A DNA stretch of 64,000 nt from Porites lobata (lineage: Eukaryota; Cnidaria; Anthozoa; Scleractinia; Poritidae). Position numbers and translations under genes: made by a program. Where the stretch lies: positions 336,001 to 400,000 of the forward strand of contig CALNXK010000105.1 in the NCBI GenBank assembly GCA_942486035.1. The letters run 5' to 3'. A model generated the notes under the pieces. The model was not told the DNA's origin. It was given only the letters and a program-made list of their open reading frames with translations, and did not search any database. Below, piece by piece: positions 32,101 to 43,643 of this stretch (position 1 is its first letter; every line of letters starts with the position of its first letter).

Positions 32101-33890
32101 TGTAACATGACTAAGGCTCGGGCTTGGACTTTTCAATTGCGTATGGTTAGAACGCTCTAGAAGTTGATCAATTTCTCAGTTATTCACTTCATGTTTATAT
32201 GACGGTGGCTTTTAGAAGGAACAAATAGTTTTAAAAAGTTTCTGCGTTCTTCATGGGCTTTAATGAGATATAAAACCGTTCTGAGCTTACGTAAAGCGAG
32301 ACCTACATATGAACGGCTTGAATTGCAAATTCTCGTTGTGATCTGAATATCCAGGGAATACATAAATATTGGTCGATTAATAATCGACTATTTCCGTCGA
32401 CATTAGATAAAGTCTTGTTCCTCCAACAAAAACATTTTTCTGTGAGCTTCATTCAATTTAGTGTTTTCTTTCTTATCAAGAAATAATTTAAATCCTCCTT
32501 TTGAAAAGGAGTAAATCTGTTTTAAAAACCGTCTTAAAAACAACCGATGTTTTGGGCATGCTCCCAATAAATTTAGGGCCAGACAGTCACCCGAACAACT
32601 ATGAAAAAATCCGCTAATATCTTCCAGTAAGTTTCTTTTTTTTCTATTTCTTCTTTATGGCTTCACTATTCCAGTAAAGTGAAGCGATCTTCGAGTTAAA
32701 GAACAAAGCAAAATGTCCGCACATCGTTTAAATGTTTTAAATCAAATGCAGTTTTGGAGACATTTATTTATAGAAAGTTCATTTAGTAACCCCGTGGTGA
32801 TTAAAGCTTGCTTCACACATAAACAACGAATAAAAGAAAAAACAACTTGATTCGAAATACGTTGAATTTGATGGGCGAATGCAGTTAATTACCCGATTTA
32901 AATTTGTGTCTGAAACATCTTGAACAACGGCAAGTTTACTGCTTGAACACTTTTTAGAAACATAAGGATGGGCGAAATATAGAATACCGTTGCCTCTCTA
33001 TCTCAACAAGTCCACCAATGCATTCAATATAAATAGTTGTTTAAAACTGCCGACTGAATAAATTTGTATTAAGCAGCTAGAGCCCAATATTTCAAAATTC
33101 TACTGATCAGTTTTTCTTTATACAGCACTTATTTCAATTTTCACACTACTTTTCGCTGAAGAGAATATTAGGTACAAGTTTTCGATTTAAGTATTTACTT
33201 CATCTTTTTAGCTAGGGTTGACAGGTTTTTAGATTCAAACTTTCGGACGCAATTCCATCAGTTTTTCGATTGTAAGACTTGATAAGCTGTAAGTAGTGGG
33301 TTAATAGAAATTTTGGTTAACAATGACGTTAAGTCGCCAGAACCTGGCAGAGCAACGATTTTTTAAATTTTTAAGTTGTTGTTTTTTTAAATATTAATTA
33401 TTATATCTTGGCTGAGCAGGACATATGTGATGGGAATTCTGATAGGTTCTTCAGATACTTTGATTTGAAACATGAAAATTTTGCGGCATCTGTCAAGATA
33501 TGGAAATCGATGATATATCCTCTCTTGATAACAGTAAACGAGCTTAAATTAAAAGGCTGGATAAGGGCCGGATAAAAGCTTAACTTACTGTGTGCCATCT
33601 TTTTTGACGAGTTCACCATATCCGTGTCTTTTTCCTCGCCGCCATTCGCCCACATAAACGTCTCCATTTGGGTATTTATACATGCCTTCCCCATCTTCAG
33701 GCGGTCCTCTGTCAGCCGTCTTCGGATTTACAGGAGAATATTCTTCATCCTCAAATTCATCGCAGCAGTCGCTGCACATCCACCAGTCGCCAAACCACCG
33801 CTTACAACAGCGACAACAATAACAGCCTGGGCCACATTCACAGCAGCGACACAAGTGACACTGGCATATCAAGCTCATACAAGACCCCAT
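29037..33890 (-). CDS. Cys-rich MORN-motif protein, gene 2 (181 aa)
   Basis: Three exons, 33589-33890, 30069-30191 and 29037-29157, total 546 nt with matching phases. It starts MGSCMSLICQCHLCRCC: a Gly2 myristoylation-type start followed by about 15 Cys in 45 residues, inferred to be lipidated at membranes. An acidic linker and the MORN core YVGEWRRGKRHGYGELVKKD follow. Across intron 1 the motif continues VGFFYDDEYVGEKPD, then a Ser/Arg-rich stretch, and exon 3 gives a charged helix (EDQAAIELAWKEEKQRIK) ending DNGHD. It is the paralogue of gene 1 about 10 kb away on the same strand: exon 1 ends at the same codon position, but gene 1 lacks exon 3. Expression or interaction partners cannot be told from sequence. 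Confidence 0.78.
29158..30068. other. MORN gene 2 intron 2 with a small inverted-repeat element
   Basis: At 29451-29583, CCAGGCTCTTAGACAGTAG is mirrored by CTATCTCGGAACCTGG, the same family as 35226-35335. A tRNA-like B-box (GGGTTCGAGACT) at about 29808 has no foldable tRNA around it. Confidence 0.45.
30069..30191 (-). CDS. MORN gene 2, exon 2
   Basis: 123 nt between acceptor TTTTTATTCCCTAG and donor GTATGT. It encodes TVGFFYDDEYVGEKPDERLK, then Ser/Thr-rich residues to TNDT plus a split Glu. The start continues the MORN motif of exon 1 and aligns with gene 1 exon 2. Confidence 0.75.
30192..33588. other. MORN gene 2 intron 1
   Basis: 3.4 kb, AT-rich. At 30338-30466 lies a fragment of the TACAGTAAAACCC/TAAGAACCTG element also seen at 1-437. 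A degenerate GTGTCCG-type repeat is at 30925-31075. No further coding exon recognised. Confidence 0.45.
33589..33890 (-). CDS. MORN gene 2, exon 1
   Basis: 302 nt from MGSCMSLIC to the donor GTAAGT at 33588. It holds the Cys-rich N-terminus, then CDEFEDEEYSPVNP, and the MORN core YPNGDVYVGEWRRGKRHGYG. Confidence 0.83.
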
Positions 33891-34158
33891 AATTTCAGTA
33901 ATTTGGCTAAATCCGTCCCTAAACTGTGAGTCTACAAAGTGACGCTGCTCTTCTGGGGGGAAGTCGAAACAAACTCGCCAAATTAGCTCTTTAAAATGCG
34001 CATAAGCATACGTTAAGCATATGATAGACGCGGTCTAAGAGGTCACAATGCGCGCCCATGCGAATACTTGTTATATTTTCGCATGCATGAGTGGAATTGA
34101 AAACAAGTAATGGATAACAGCTTCTAAAGAGGTCATGTCCCACAAGTGTAATTAAATG

Positions 34159-34525
34159 CCCGGGGGGGCACTCCCTTATTTGGCCTATAGGGGTATGTGC
34201 CGCTGAACAGGGTATGGTTTACAATTTCACCATTAAGCGACTTGAACAGTGTGTCTTTTTGGACTGGAAGCCTTTCAAAGAGAGCGAAGACTTGCGGTGA
34301 GCGGCCTACATTTGTAATACTAATAATTTTTTTCCTCAATATCTGTTTCCACGATTTTATACTTAATTCTGTATGCAAAACAAAACAAATCAGGGTCAGA
34401 AAGTAGTGTCTCCTGTCTTAAACAGGGTAGCGAAATGAGCAATTTTTGTCTAATTAAACAGGGTCGATGTTTGAAGCTTTCAACGGCACAGCTCCACCCA
34501 GACTTCCCTTGAGTGCCCCCCCGGG
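34159..34525. mobile_element. CCCGGGGGG-family element with 8-bp target duplication, copy 1
   Basis: 367 bp, ends CCCGGGGGGGCACTCCC and GAGTGCCCCCCCGGG. Perfect flanking repeats ATTAAATG (34151-34158, 34526-34533). An 8-bp duplication fits hAT. A relative sits inside a BTB gene at 39326-39690. Noncoding. Confidence 0.85.
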
Positions 34526-35225
34526 ATTAAATGCAAGTTTTTAATTCCAAATGAACGTCCCTCTCCTCCAGCGTTGTTTATTTGAGATACACAAGGCACA
34601 ATCAGGCTCTTTTATTTTCTTTTTGTTTTTGTTTTTTTTTTCACGTAAGGCATGTTATTTTCCTTCTAACCTTTCAAAACCACTTTTTTTTAGTGAGCAT
34701 GATTAATGTTTATTGCGCGTATCCGCTGGGAATAGTGTTAGACGCTCTATTTTTCAACAAGGACCAGGCCATTGTACTCAATTATTCAGCTTCTTCTTGG
34801 TAATACTGCGGTAAAGCACTTACCTACTTTTTTTTTCTCTTAAAATGTTGTTGTTGTCTTTCTTTAATGCCCTATTTTTATGCCCCTATTTTTTTTCTTG
34901 ATTTATTAACGAACTGTTTTGCCCCAGAACGCGCCAGCTACTCAAAAAAAAAACAGTAAACACATGCATTTGTACGAAATTGTGGAAGCTTATTGGCTGA
35001 TAGGAATTAGTTTATTGCCAATAAAACGCAGCGTGTTAGGCTACTTTCGTACGTTCCCTTTTGTGAACATTACCGCAGTAGTTTCAATTGAGAAGTGTAT
35101 GTTTGTTACTCGTTTTAACTGACCGTCGCCTAGCCTGCGTTGCAATAGTTTCCATGCGGTTTTGAAGTAAAGAAAGAGACCTAGACGCCCCTTGCCTAAC
35201 AGGGAAAGGGGCGTCTGTACACAGA
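34526..35225. other. Spacer, no gene recognised
   Basis: T-rich runs at 34620-34700 and 34828-34900. No domain-bearing frame. Confidence 0.35.
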
Positions 35226-35335
35226 TAGCCTGTTCCAGGCTCCGAGATAGTTGGGCCCGCTGAATTGAGAAAGCGCGAACAACTTTTCGCGTGCCTTTTA
35301 CTTTCGCGTCTCCCCACTATCTGAGAGCCAGGCTA
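35226..35335. mobile_element. Short inverted-repeat element (TAGCCTG ends)
   Basis: TAGCCTGTTCCAGGCTCCGA-type left end mirrored by CTGAGAGCCAGGCTA. A related copy is at 29451-29583. Confidence 0.55.
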
Positions 35336-35533
35336 GTACACAGACTAAGAAAGACCGGGGAACGGGCTTTTCGGTTTTGGTTCGGCAAAAAATGGAACGA
35401 GCTCCATTTCTCGCGCGGTTTTCACACGGAAACACTTTTAAATTGCTACGCCATGGCGAGCTGCAAATGTCATCTCCGCCAATCAGCATTTCGCATCGAC
35501 TTTTTCGATGCAGATGTCCAAATTCCAAAGACG

Positions 35534-37535
35534 TAGGTAGGTAGGTAGGTAGGTAGGTAGGTAGGTAGATTTTTTATTTAAAACTCGGTAAAATCTTCAG
35601 TAATAATAGAGTAAAAATCTAATCACAATTAATTAGACTAAAAACTATCGACATACTGTTTTACAAGACTGCCGAGTGAGAGTCCGACGACTCAAATACA
35701 TGTTTGATTTGCTCTTTAAATTTCCTGACTGATTTAGTTTCTCTCACATTTTCGGGTAAAGAGTTCCACAACAAAGCACCGCTGTAACTGAAACTTCGTT
35801 TCAAGTAGTTAGTACGCGGCCTGGGCAACGTCAATTTATGAAAGGAATTGCGCAAATCATAGTCTGTGCTTCGTTCGTGAAATAGGTTCTGCAAGTACAC
35901 TGGAGCTTGTTCATTTAGAGATTTAAACATCATTATTGCTTTATGCTTCTTTCTCCTTATAACTAATTTGTCCCATTTGAGTATATCAAGAAGCAGGCTC
36001 GAGCTAGTCCCATAGTTGGCCTTTAAAATTACTCTAGCTGCACGGTTCTGTAACTTTTGTAATTTGTCACTCAGTTGATCACTTAAGCCATCCCAAACAA
36101 GGCTACAGTAATCAAAGTGAGGTTGAATTAAGGAGTTATAGACTAGTACCGCAGTAGATTGGGAGATAAGGGGCCTAATACGTCTAAGGGCACCTATAGC
36201 CGAAGTTACCTTCTTACACAATTCGTTAACATGATTAGACCAGGAAAGCCGATTGTCAATAATGAGACCTAATGATTTTGCGTGATCAACATTGCTGATA
36301 ACTTGGTCTTCTAGTTTGATGTTTATTTCGTTATGGCTTTCCGCGAGAAGCTTCTGGCGAGAGCCAATAACCATAAACTCGGTTTTCGCAACATTAAGAC
36401 TAAGCTTATTGGCTTTTAGCCAACAGTGAAGGTTCAGTAGTTCTAAGTTAGTCTCTTGTTCAAGGTCAGCTAGAGAGGAACCATAAATGGTAATAGTTGT
36501 ATCATCTGCGAACATTTTAGCGCATGCTGAATTAAGGCAGTTTGGAAGATCGTTTATATAGATTAAGAAGAACAAAGGACCGAGAATACTACCCTGTGGG
36601 ACTCCGCATCTTAGTTCGCTTGCACTGGACAATACGCCATTAACATAACATTTCTGGCTCCTGTTACCTAGGTAGGAGGCAAAGAATCGTAGGGAACCCA
36701 GATCAAGTCCATAGTTTGCAAGTTTATGTAACAAAATTGCATGGTCAATGGTGTCAAAAGCCTTTTTAAGGTCGATATATACCACACCATTTAAAAGGCC
36801 GTTATCTATGTTAATAGACCAGTTGTTCGTTGATTCAAGTAGCGCCGTCATGGTGCTATGGAGCGATCGAAAGCCGGATTGATAAGTATTCAAATGTTTG
36901 TTTTTATCTAGGTAATCATAGAGTTGTTGATAGATAATTTTCTCGAATAGCTTTGAGACAATTGGCAATACAGAAATTGGTCTATAGTTATTCAGGTCAG
37001 ATTTTGATCCTTTTTTAAAGATAGGAGTCACCTTGGCGATTTTCCATTCATCTGGAAAGGTTTCTGTTTCTATACAGCTATTAAAAATTTTCGTTAATGA
37101 TGGTCCAATAATGGAACTGGCTAATTTCAGAAGTTTACAAGGAACTCCGTCCAATCCCATGGCTTTCTTTTCGTCAAGCTCACTTAGTAGTTCACACACA
37201 GTTGTGACACTAAGAGCCCTTAAGGAGAAGGCTGTTTTAGTGGGTTGTAAATAACTTTCAGGGTCGATATTAGAAGGTGATAATTTACTGGCTAGATTTG
37301 GTCCAATAGAGGTGAAAAAGTTATTGAAAGCTTCTGCAATTTCAGGCGCAGAATTTATAGTTTCGTTATCTGTTTTAATTTCAGTGATATTGCGGTTTGT
37401 GCAAGATTTACGCGAGCTCAGTTCGTTAATTAGCTTCCAAGTTTTGGACGAATTCTTTTTATTCAACTCTAGTTGTTGCAAGCTCTCCTTTCTTTTCCTG
37501 CCCCGCCGCCAGAGCGCCCTGGGGAGCTTGCTCAC
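35534..37535 (-). mobile_element. 5'-truncated LINE (CR1/L2 group) with intact reverse transcriptase
   Basis: On the minus strand an uninterrupted frame of about 620 codons (37535-35661) encodes a full RT: the fingers, the YIDLKKAFDTIDH motif (A), GVPQGSILGPLFFLIYINDL (B) and the catalytic FADDTT (C). A C-terminal region NRAARVIL..., LPENVRETKSVRKFK follows, typical of CR1/L2/Rex-type LINEs. The APE endonuclease is missing, so the copy is 5'-truncated. The 3' end is a (CTAC)n microsatellite (35534-35568 as TAGG on plus), as in LINEs that end in short repeats. The frame's first codon is not ATG and a stop lies just upstream. The open RT suggests a recent insertion. Confidence 0.9.
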
Positions 37536-38151
37536 CGGCTAATAAATGAAGTCACCCATCTCGTTTCCGGCCATTTTATCGTTCACCGTTCATATTTGTT
37601 TGGCGCGTTATCTTATCTTTTTTCGCTTTCTTTTTCTTTATTCCTTCCTCTTTCTTTTTTTCAGCATTTTTCTGTTGCAAGTTGCGGAACTACGTGTGAA
37701 CTGCATCCACCCATCAAAGAACTCGTTGGTCAATGCTGGAAACTATTTATACGGAAGAGGGGGTGAAAAAAATTATGTTATTTTCGAGGAAACGGGGTTG
37801 TGTAGGGAGATTTCAATGATAAAACATTTCTATAGACCGTTTCTTCGTTCTTGACGAAAAACTATCCAGCCAATTCTTGACCTGGTTTGATTGTATGTGC
37901 TTAGCCTAGAACCCAGGGCTTTTCCTCAAGAAAATGGGAGGGGCGAACCTAGGGACGAGGTTGTGAGTTGAATGCATAAAAGATCTTTTTCCTAGACCCC
38001 CGTTGAGTATAAACAAAGATCAAATCTAACTGGTCACGCCCGGCCTAATTCTATTTACATTTCATGATTGCGTCTGCACAATTCAGTTCCTCTTTCGTTT
38101 TCGCTTCACAACTTTTCGTCATTACCCAGTTTCACTAATCTTAACTTTAAG
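37536..38151 (+). other. 5' flank of the plus-strand BTB pseudogene
   Basis: Pyrimidine-rich stretch at 37610-37670. A dispersed repeat at about 37912-37965 (CCCAGGGCTTTTCCTCAAG). No gene; promoter not identifiable. Confidence 0.35.
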
Positions 38152-39903
38152 ATGACCACCAAAGAGGGGGCGGAGAGGTGGCAGGCAAAGAGAGGTACGG
38201 TAGCAGAAAGGAACAAGTACATGTTCAACAATCCTCTTTTGAGTGACATCAAGTTTTCCTTTCCTGGCAACGACACGATCATTCCAGCGCATAAATACGT
38301 TCTCGCTGTCAGCAGCTCTGTCTTCTTTGCTATGTTTTACGGTGATTTTGCTGAGACCAAGGATACTATATTGACATCATTGACTGTGATCCAGATACTT
38401 TTCTCAGCTTTTTGCGTTACATATATTGCGATGAAGCGATTTTTAAAGACACAGACAGTGCTGTTAAATTGATGCTTCTTGCTGACAAGTACGACGTTCC
38501 TTCTCTTACAAGCGAAATCGTCAAGTATTTAGATGGAGAAATGGATCCAAGGAGTGCTTTTGATCTCTTAACGTTAGCTCGCCAATTTAATGACGAAGGT
38601 CTCGAGCGGGCTTGCTGGGAGGTGATTCAATACAACGCCATTGCAATTGCTACAAGCGATTCGTTTCTCAATGTTAAATACGATTTGCTGTTCTCCTTTG
38701 TTCAACGATCATCGTTACGCATCGCCGAGACAACGTTGTTCCAAGCTGTAGATCGATGGGCCGCCAAGAGGTGTGAAGAAGCAGGTGTGGTTGCCGATGG
38801 AGAGAGAAAACGGGATGTACTTGGAGAGGATTTGTTGAGACATTTTGCATTTCCCCAAATGCAGCCAAGAGAATTTTCAGCGGTTGTGCTACCAAAGGAG
38901 ATCCTAACAAAGGATGAGGTTATTGACGTGTTCAGATATTTCAGCGACGTTCCAGTGAAAGGTGGAATAAAATTCAAAGCTCCTTCACGGAATTCGAAGT
39001 CAAAGAAACCGCCGGGCATTGCTCCCGTTCGTTGTTATCCGATGTTGGGCTTCACAAGAACGTTTAGATTTAGTCCGTTCACAGACATGAAGCTTACCTT
39101 TGCAGTGAGTGAAGGCGTATTTTTATGCGGTTTAGAATTCCTTTTTGCCAACGATGATAATCTACGAAGTATCTGCCTATCAGTTTTATGCAGAGGCGAG
39201 AAAATCAAAGAATTAAATGCACAACATCGTGATCATTATGACTGTAACTTAACCTACCCTAAATCCTTCAACAATCAAGGCACAAACGTGTTTTTTAATA
39301 GGCCCATTCGAGTGAGGGCTCGAACCCCGGGGGGGGTACTCCCTAATATGGGCTATATAGGTATGTGCGGCCCCAAAGGGTAGGGTTTTTCAGCCGTTTT
39401 GGTCATAAATTGGGTATCGATTTTGGCTATTTTGCCGCCATTTTGGTCATAAATAGGGTAACGATTTTTGCACTGTAGTCTTGAATGCACTTTTTTAGAA
39501 GAAGCTACTTCCTTTGTAGGCTAGAAAATACAAGCAACAAAAGCCCTTCACAAAATAGGATATCAAATTTTTGGTTAGGTCATAAATAGGGTAGGGAAAA
39601 TCGCAGATTTTGGTCATAAATAGGGTAAGGGTTTTGGGAAGCGGGCCGCACACCCCTACCCAATTTTTCTGCGAGTACCCCCCCCCCGGGGCCCGAACAT
39701 GTTATACCATTGTAGTATTGGAAACGTCCAGTCGCTCAAAGGAGTGTTATGTTCACGGGAGGAGTTCTACTAGAGATTCGTCAGGTCAGAGTGAAAAGAG
39801 ATTATCGTTTGACTATTGTGGCGGCTGTTATATAGAAGAGGTTCCAAAAAGTGGCAAACCATTTTCGGGGTTTATTTCTGCATTATTGTATACGAACGTC
39901 TGA
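38152..39903 (+). pseudogene. BTB-BACK-PHR protein gene (BTBD3/6-like), broken
   Basis: Starts MTTKEGAERWQAKRG; BTB domain from about residue 23 (LLSDIKFSFPG, IPAHKYVLAVSSSVFFAMFY). A 2-base excess in a TATAT run near 38367-38372 shifts the frame in the BTB core, and homology resumes in another frame at IDCDPDTFLSFLRYIY. It then runs through the BACK region (LLADKYDVPSL) and the first part of the PHR domain to FNRPIRVRAR. There a 365-bp element (39326-39690) is inserted in the coding sequence. Homology resumes after it at TCYTIVV and ends SALLYTNV-TGA. Intact relatives are cytosolic, substrate-binding adaptors for Cullin-3 ligases. Single exon, like the copies at 44431 and 61821, from which it is well diverged. 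The slip alone could be a read error, but the insertion is not. Confidence 0.85.
39326..39690. mobile_element. CCCGGGGGG-family element inserted in BTB coding exon
   Basis: 365 bp, ends CCCGGGGGGGGTACTCCC and GAGTACCCCCCC..CGGG. Flanked by GCTCGAAC (39318-39325) and GCCCGAAC (39691-39698), an 8-bp duplication with one mismatch. Related to 34159-34525 (both contain GGGTATGTGC-like and CAGGGTA/TAGGGTA repeats). hAT-like by duplication length. Confidence 0.85.
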
Positions 39904-40477
39904 GACAGTACCTTTGTTTGTGATCATAGTGCGAACAAACTCCGAGGTTTCCACAAGAAGAAAACAAAAGGAAGAGATAACGAATATCTGCACTGCAGTT
40001 AAAACTGTGTTAAAAAGGTGTTTATTTGGTAAACAAAATTAATAAACCCCAATCTACAGAAATCTACAGAAAACAAACAAACAGAGCAAGAAGCATATTG
40101 GCACTACACCAACCCCCCAGCCACCCTAAAGCAATGGGATCTCTAGACAGTGTTTGTTTATAATCCAAATGACAAGATCAGCTGATTTTAAATTTATTTA
40201 ATGCTCAACATATACATCACCACATACATTTAACATCTGGATTTCAATTTTCTTTTTAGAAATATTTTTAAAATTGTAATAATATGATATTACGTGACAT
40301 AGTGCATGGCCACTTCTTTACAATTTCTGCTTATTAAGGCATACCAAGTAACAGAAAAGCAATTTAGCACTTAATTTTAGAGAAAGGACAAATTAAATAA
40401 ACATCTTCGAATAATACAATCATTTATATGAAAAAAAAAAGCTAAATTACTGTTTCTTTCAAAGTCGCCGAACAGCC
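39904..40477. other. Spacer, no gene
   Basis: AT-rich; AATAAA-type signals near 39980-40050 could serve the upstream pseudogene. Nothing else recognised. Confidence 0.35.
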
Positions 40478-41255
40478 TCTTCACATGAGCCCGGTTGAAA
40501 AGGCTGGCCCGGTTACCGGAACCAATTTCTCCTTGGGTTCATATGAGAAATTCCAGGCCAGTTTCCGAGATGAAAAAAAAGGCCAACGATCCTGGGACGA
40601 GTTCTGGCGCGAAATTCGAGAAACGGAGCTAACATGGCGAGACACAAAAATGATAACTTTTGGCGCCAGCAATTCGTAAAACTGTATCGCTGCAGTCAAT
40701 GGGATGCTTATCATGTGGAAAATACCACAGGCAATGCGAGACGATGCCATCCGGACTGCAAGAATGCATCCCGTTTTCATCCCGGTTTTCATTTCTGGCC
40801 CACTTACCGAGATCCCGCTTGGAAAAACCGAGTCAACCCGCCTTCTCATATGAACACATCGAAAATTTTACAAAGGATTTACGTAATGCGAGATCTCGGA
40901 ATCCGCCGTGCATTTGAAGAGGCCCTAAGCTTTGCACACAATCATACCACCCCGGCTTTTAATTAAAACGATTTCTCCTGCTTTCCCTATGGCAAAAAAG
41001 TGTGTTTCCTATGGGCCGACCAATTTTACTTTTCCTTCCTTCCTTTTCTATAATGATAGTGAGTGGTAAAAGTTATGACAAAACTTTTAAAAAACTTGTT
41101 GCCTAGACTCAAAATCGGTATTTCCTCGCGGCCAAGCGCGCAATCTATCAAGTAAGGGGGCTGCTGTTTTCAAGGAAGTGAGGAGCTTTGACGTGATGAG
41201 CCAGCCAGGCTAACCGGGTTCGCTCATCTCACATAAACAGGCCCCTGGTTGGGTG
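40478..41255. mobile_element. Possible inverted-repeat element (CACATGAGCCCGG / AACAGGCCC ends)
   Basis: Left CTTCACATGAGCCCGGTT and GGCTGGCCCGG. At the right CCAGCCAGGCTAACCGGG and CTCATCTCACATAAACAGGC mirror them imperfectly. Internal TCATATGA motifs recur. The open frames across it have no domain. Boundaries uncertain. Confidence 0.35.
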
Positions 41256-42633
41256 ACCATCATTTGTCATAGTTCATTGAAAAAAGACGAAGTCAGGGAA
41301 GCCGGTTCAGTATTTATCCCCAGTGTTTATGCGGCGTTACCGTAGGGTCTGTAAGGTCGATGTTATGAAGCCACCCATCGCCTCAGCTTTCTGTTTTTGG
41401 CACCTCACTCACTCTTGCGCAAAAAAAATTCCGAGTAGTTTACAGAGGCAAAACTTGGCAGTGGAAATAAGATGGAAAATCGGGATTTTACAACGCAGTT
41501 CTCATCTTCTGTGTCACTGTATACGATAAGTTTTGCATCCTTTCATCCACAACCATTAGAGGAGCGAAAAACAAGGTCGTCCTTATTCTAGCATGAGAAA
41601 CCTATTCAGAAAGAAACTTCGGTATATCATTATCTTCATTGTTTTTGTTGTTTTTATTTCGCAAAAAAAAGTGGAAGGACCAAGGCTCCCCTGGGCCCTT
41701 CCCTTACGCCGACCCCGACTAGCTGATCATCTCGCACAGCACTAGCCTGCTTAACAGGCGCTTTAGGAGCCAAGCGAGGCAAACGCGGCACTTTTGCGCG
41801 ACGCGCGAAACGAGCGTGACGTTCGAGATAAGGGGAGAAGAAAAAAATAAACCCGGAGTAGTCAACTGATAAAAACCGCTAGCAATCAAGTGAATCGGTG
41901 AAAAAAGATTAACTGAATTGCTGTGTCAAATCAATATTATTGATTTTTCATGATTTTAACGATTTATAACGGATGTCCGCCTTTGTGGTTGGTTTTTGGC
42001 ATAAGTTAGATAGTACAGCTGAGAAAACACATCCACGAGTAACAACTGATCAACAAACATGAAAATGTGGAAACTATTCACTCACACAAGTTTCTCTCTA
42101 AAACCTTTTATTTTGTACAAAATAACAAAACTGGTTCGGTTCAATTACATCCAGTTCTCGCTGGCAAAAAATCACGAGAAATACAACGTTAGACTGAAGA
42201 TCTCCTGCCCTGAAATTAAGGCATCCCCTCTCGAATCGAAAAGGCCGGTGTCTGAACTAACTTCAAGTTATAACATTACAGTGTTCATTCTAGAAATTGT
42301 CCAAAGTGGGACAGGTGTCCCCTTGCTTTAAAAAAGTGGGGACATGGGACTATTGGGAGAAACATTTTGTAAAATGCGCGGACGACTCGAAATCAACTTT
42401 AACACCATTTTTATGGTAGGCTTTCTTCATATCAAAGCTTAGTTCCCATCAATGTCGTTTCGCCCGATTCGCTTAAGCTTCGTTCTTGCCGTTCTTTCTC
42501 TTCTTTATCGCTGTCTCTGTCTTTCGGAATATTTGCTGGCTCATCACCGCTTAGACTACGAGTAGTCCCCCATTTTTCCTCAGGGATAGTAGGGCGAGCG
42601 AAACGCGAGCGCTCGTGAAAATCACCCCACGCG
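41256..42633. other. Spacer, no gene recognised
   Basis: Contains a dispersed-repeat end near 41750-41830 (TTAACAGGCGCTTTAGGAGC, CGCGCGAAACGAGCG). No domain-bearing frame. Confidence 0.35.
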
Positions 42634-42666
42634 AGAAAAGGCGACACGCCGCGTGTCGCCTTTTCT
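42634..42666. repeat. Perfect 16-bp-stem palindrome
   Basis: AGAAAAGGCGACACGC, one C, then the exact complement. Probably the closed end of an inverted-repeat element, but the outer part was not delimited. Confidence 0.85.
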
Positions 42667-43643
42667 GAAGCCTATTGTGAAGATAAGAGCATAAAAAGGG
42701 TAGTATACGCAATTTGAAGAAGTTTTCGATTCTGTTTCACGGATTTTTGATGAAACTTACCATGTGGCGAGTTTTTGTTGTCCTTAACATGCACACGGAG
42801 TTTAGTCTCTTTCATCTTTCCTACACACCATATAATGTAGGAAACATGGAGGAGACGATAATTAAGGCTCCAGCTTAATTTTAAAGATTTACTGTAGGGT
42901 TAAATAAGTACTATTTGGACGTTTCGTTATCTTTAAGATCACCTTAATAGTTTTGGAAACTACGCATGCTAAAATTACAAAAGATCCAAACACACAAATT
43001 TATATTTACTTCAATGTCAGCTCTGACAGTGTGAAACGCAAAAAAGAATTGCAATGGTATTGACTAAGGGCTTTTTCTTAGTTATGAACATACCAAGTTA
43101 GCGTTTCTGCCATGTAGACTTGAGCTATTTGAATGGAGCCCCCTAATGTCTGTCAAGTTGCTTCTGGTGATAAGGCATGGATGATGGTGTATTACTGTTG
43201 GAGGTCATGATGGTTCATGAAAGAGTTAAGCTTATAGTTCTACTGAACGTCAACTAATATATTGTTATGGAGACATTTCATTTTGTTCTATCACTTACAA
43301 GTCTATGGACGAGATCTTCTAGTATGATAAAATATAACTCCTTCAGCGTTTTCAGTGTTTTTTTTTTAATTAAATTCTAACATTTGTCTTGATTTTGAAG
43401 AGAGGTGTTCTTTTGCATGAGGTATTTTTCTTGCTATTCAAGTTGTTCATCAACCGGTACAATTGTGGGCATCAACAATTTTATTCACAAAAAATCTCAC
43501 AAAGGGTGTTTTTTGCTGCTCACTCGCTTGTTTCGCCCGTCTACACTGACAGAGAGCCTGGCACAGGGCTAGAAGTTACCATTCAAAACTTCCCATATTC
43601 ACCAAAAGTAAACGTACCGGTGAAGTCTTGGCGAAATTTAGTT
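42667..43643. other. Spacer, no gene
   Basis: AT-rich; nothing recognised on either strand. Confidence 0.35.
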
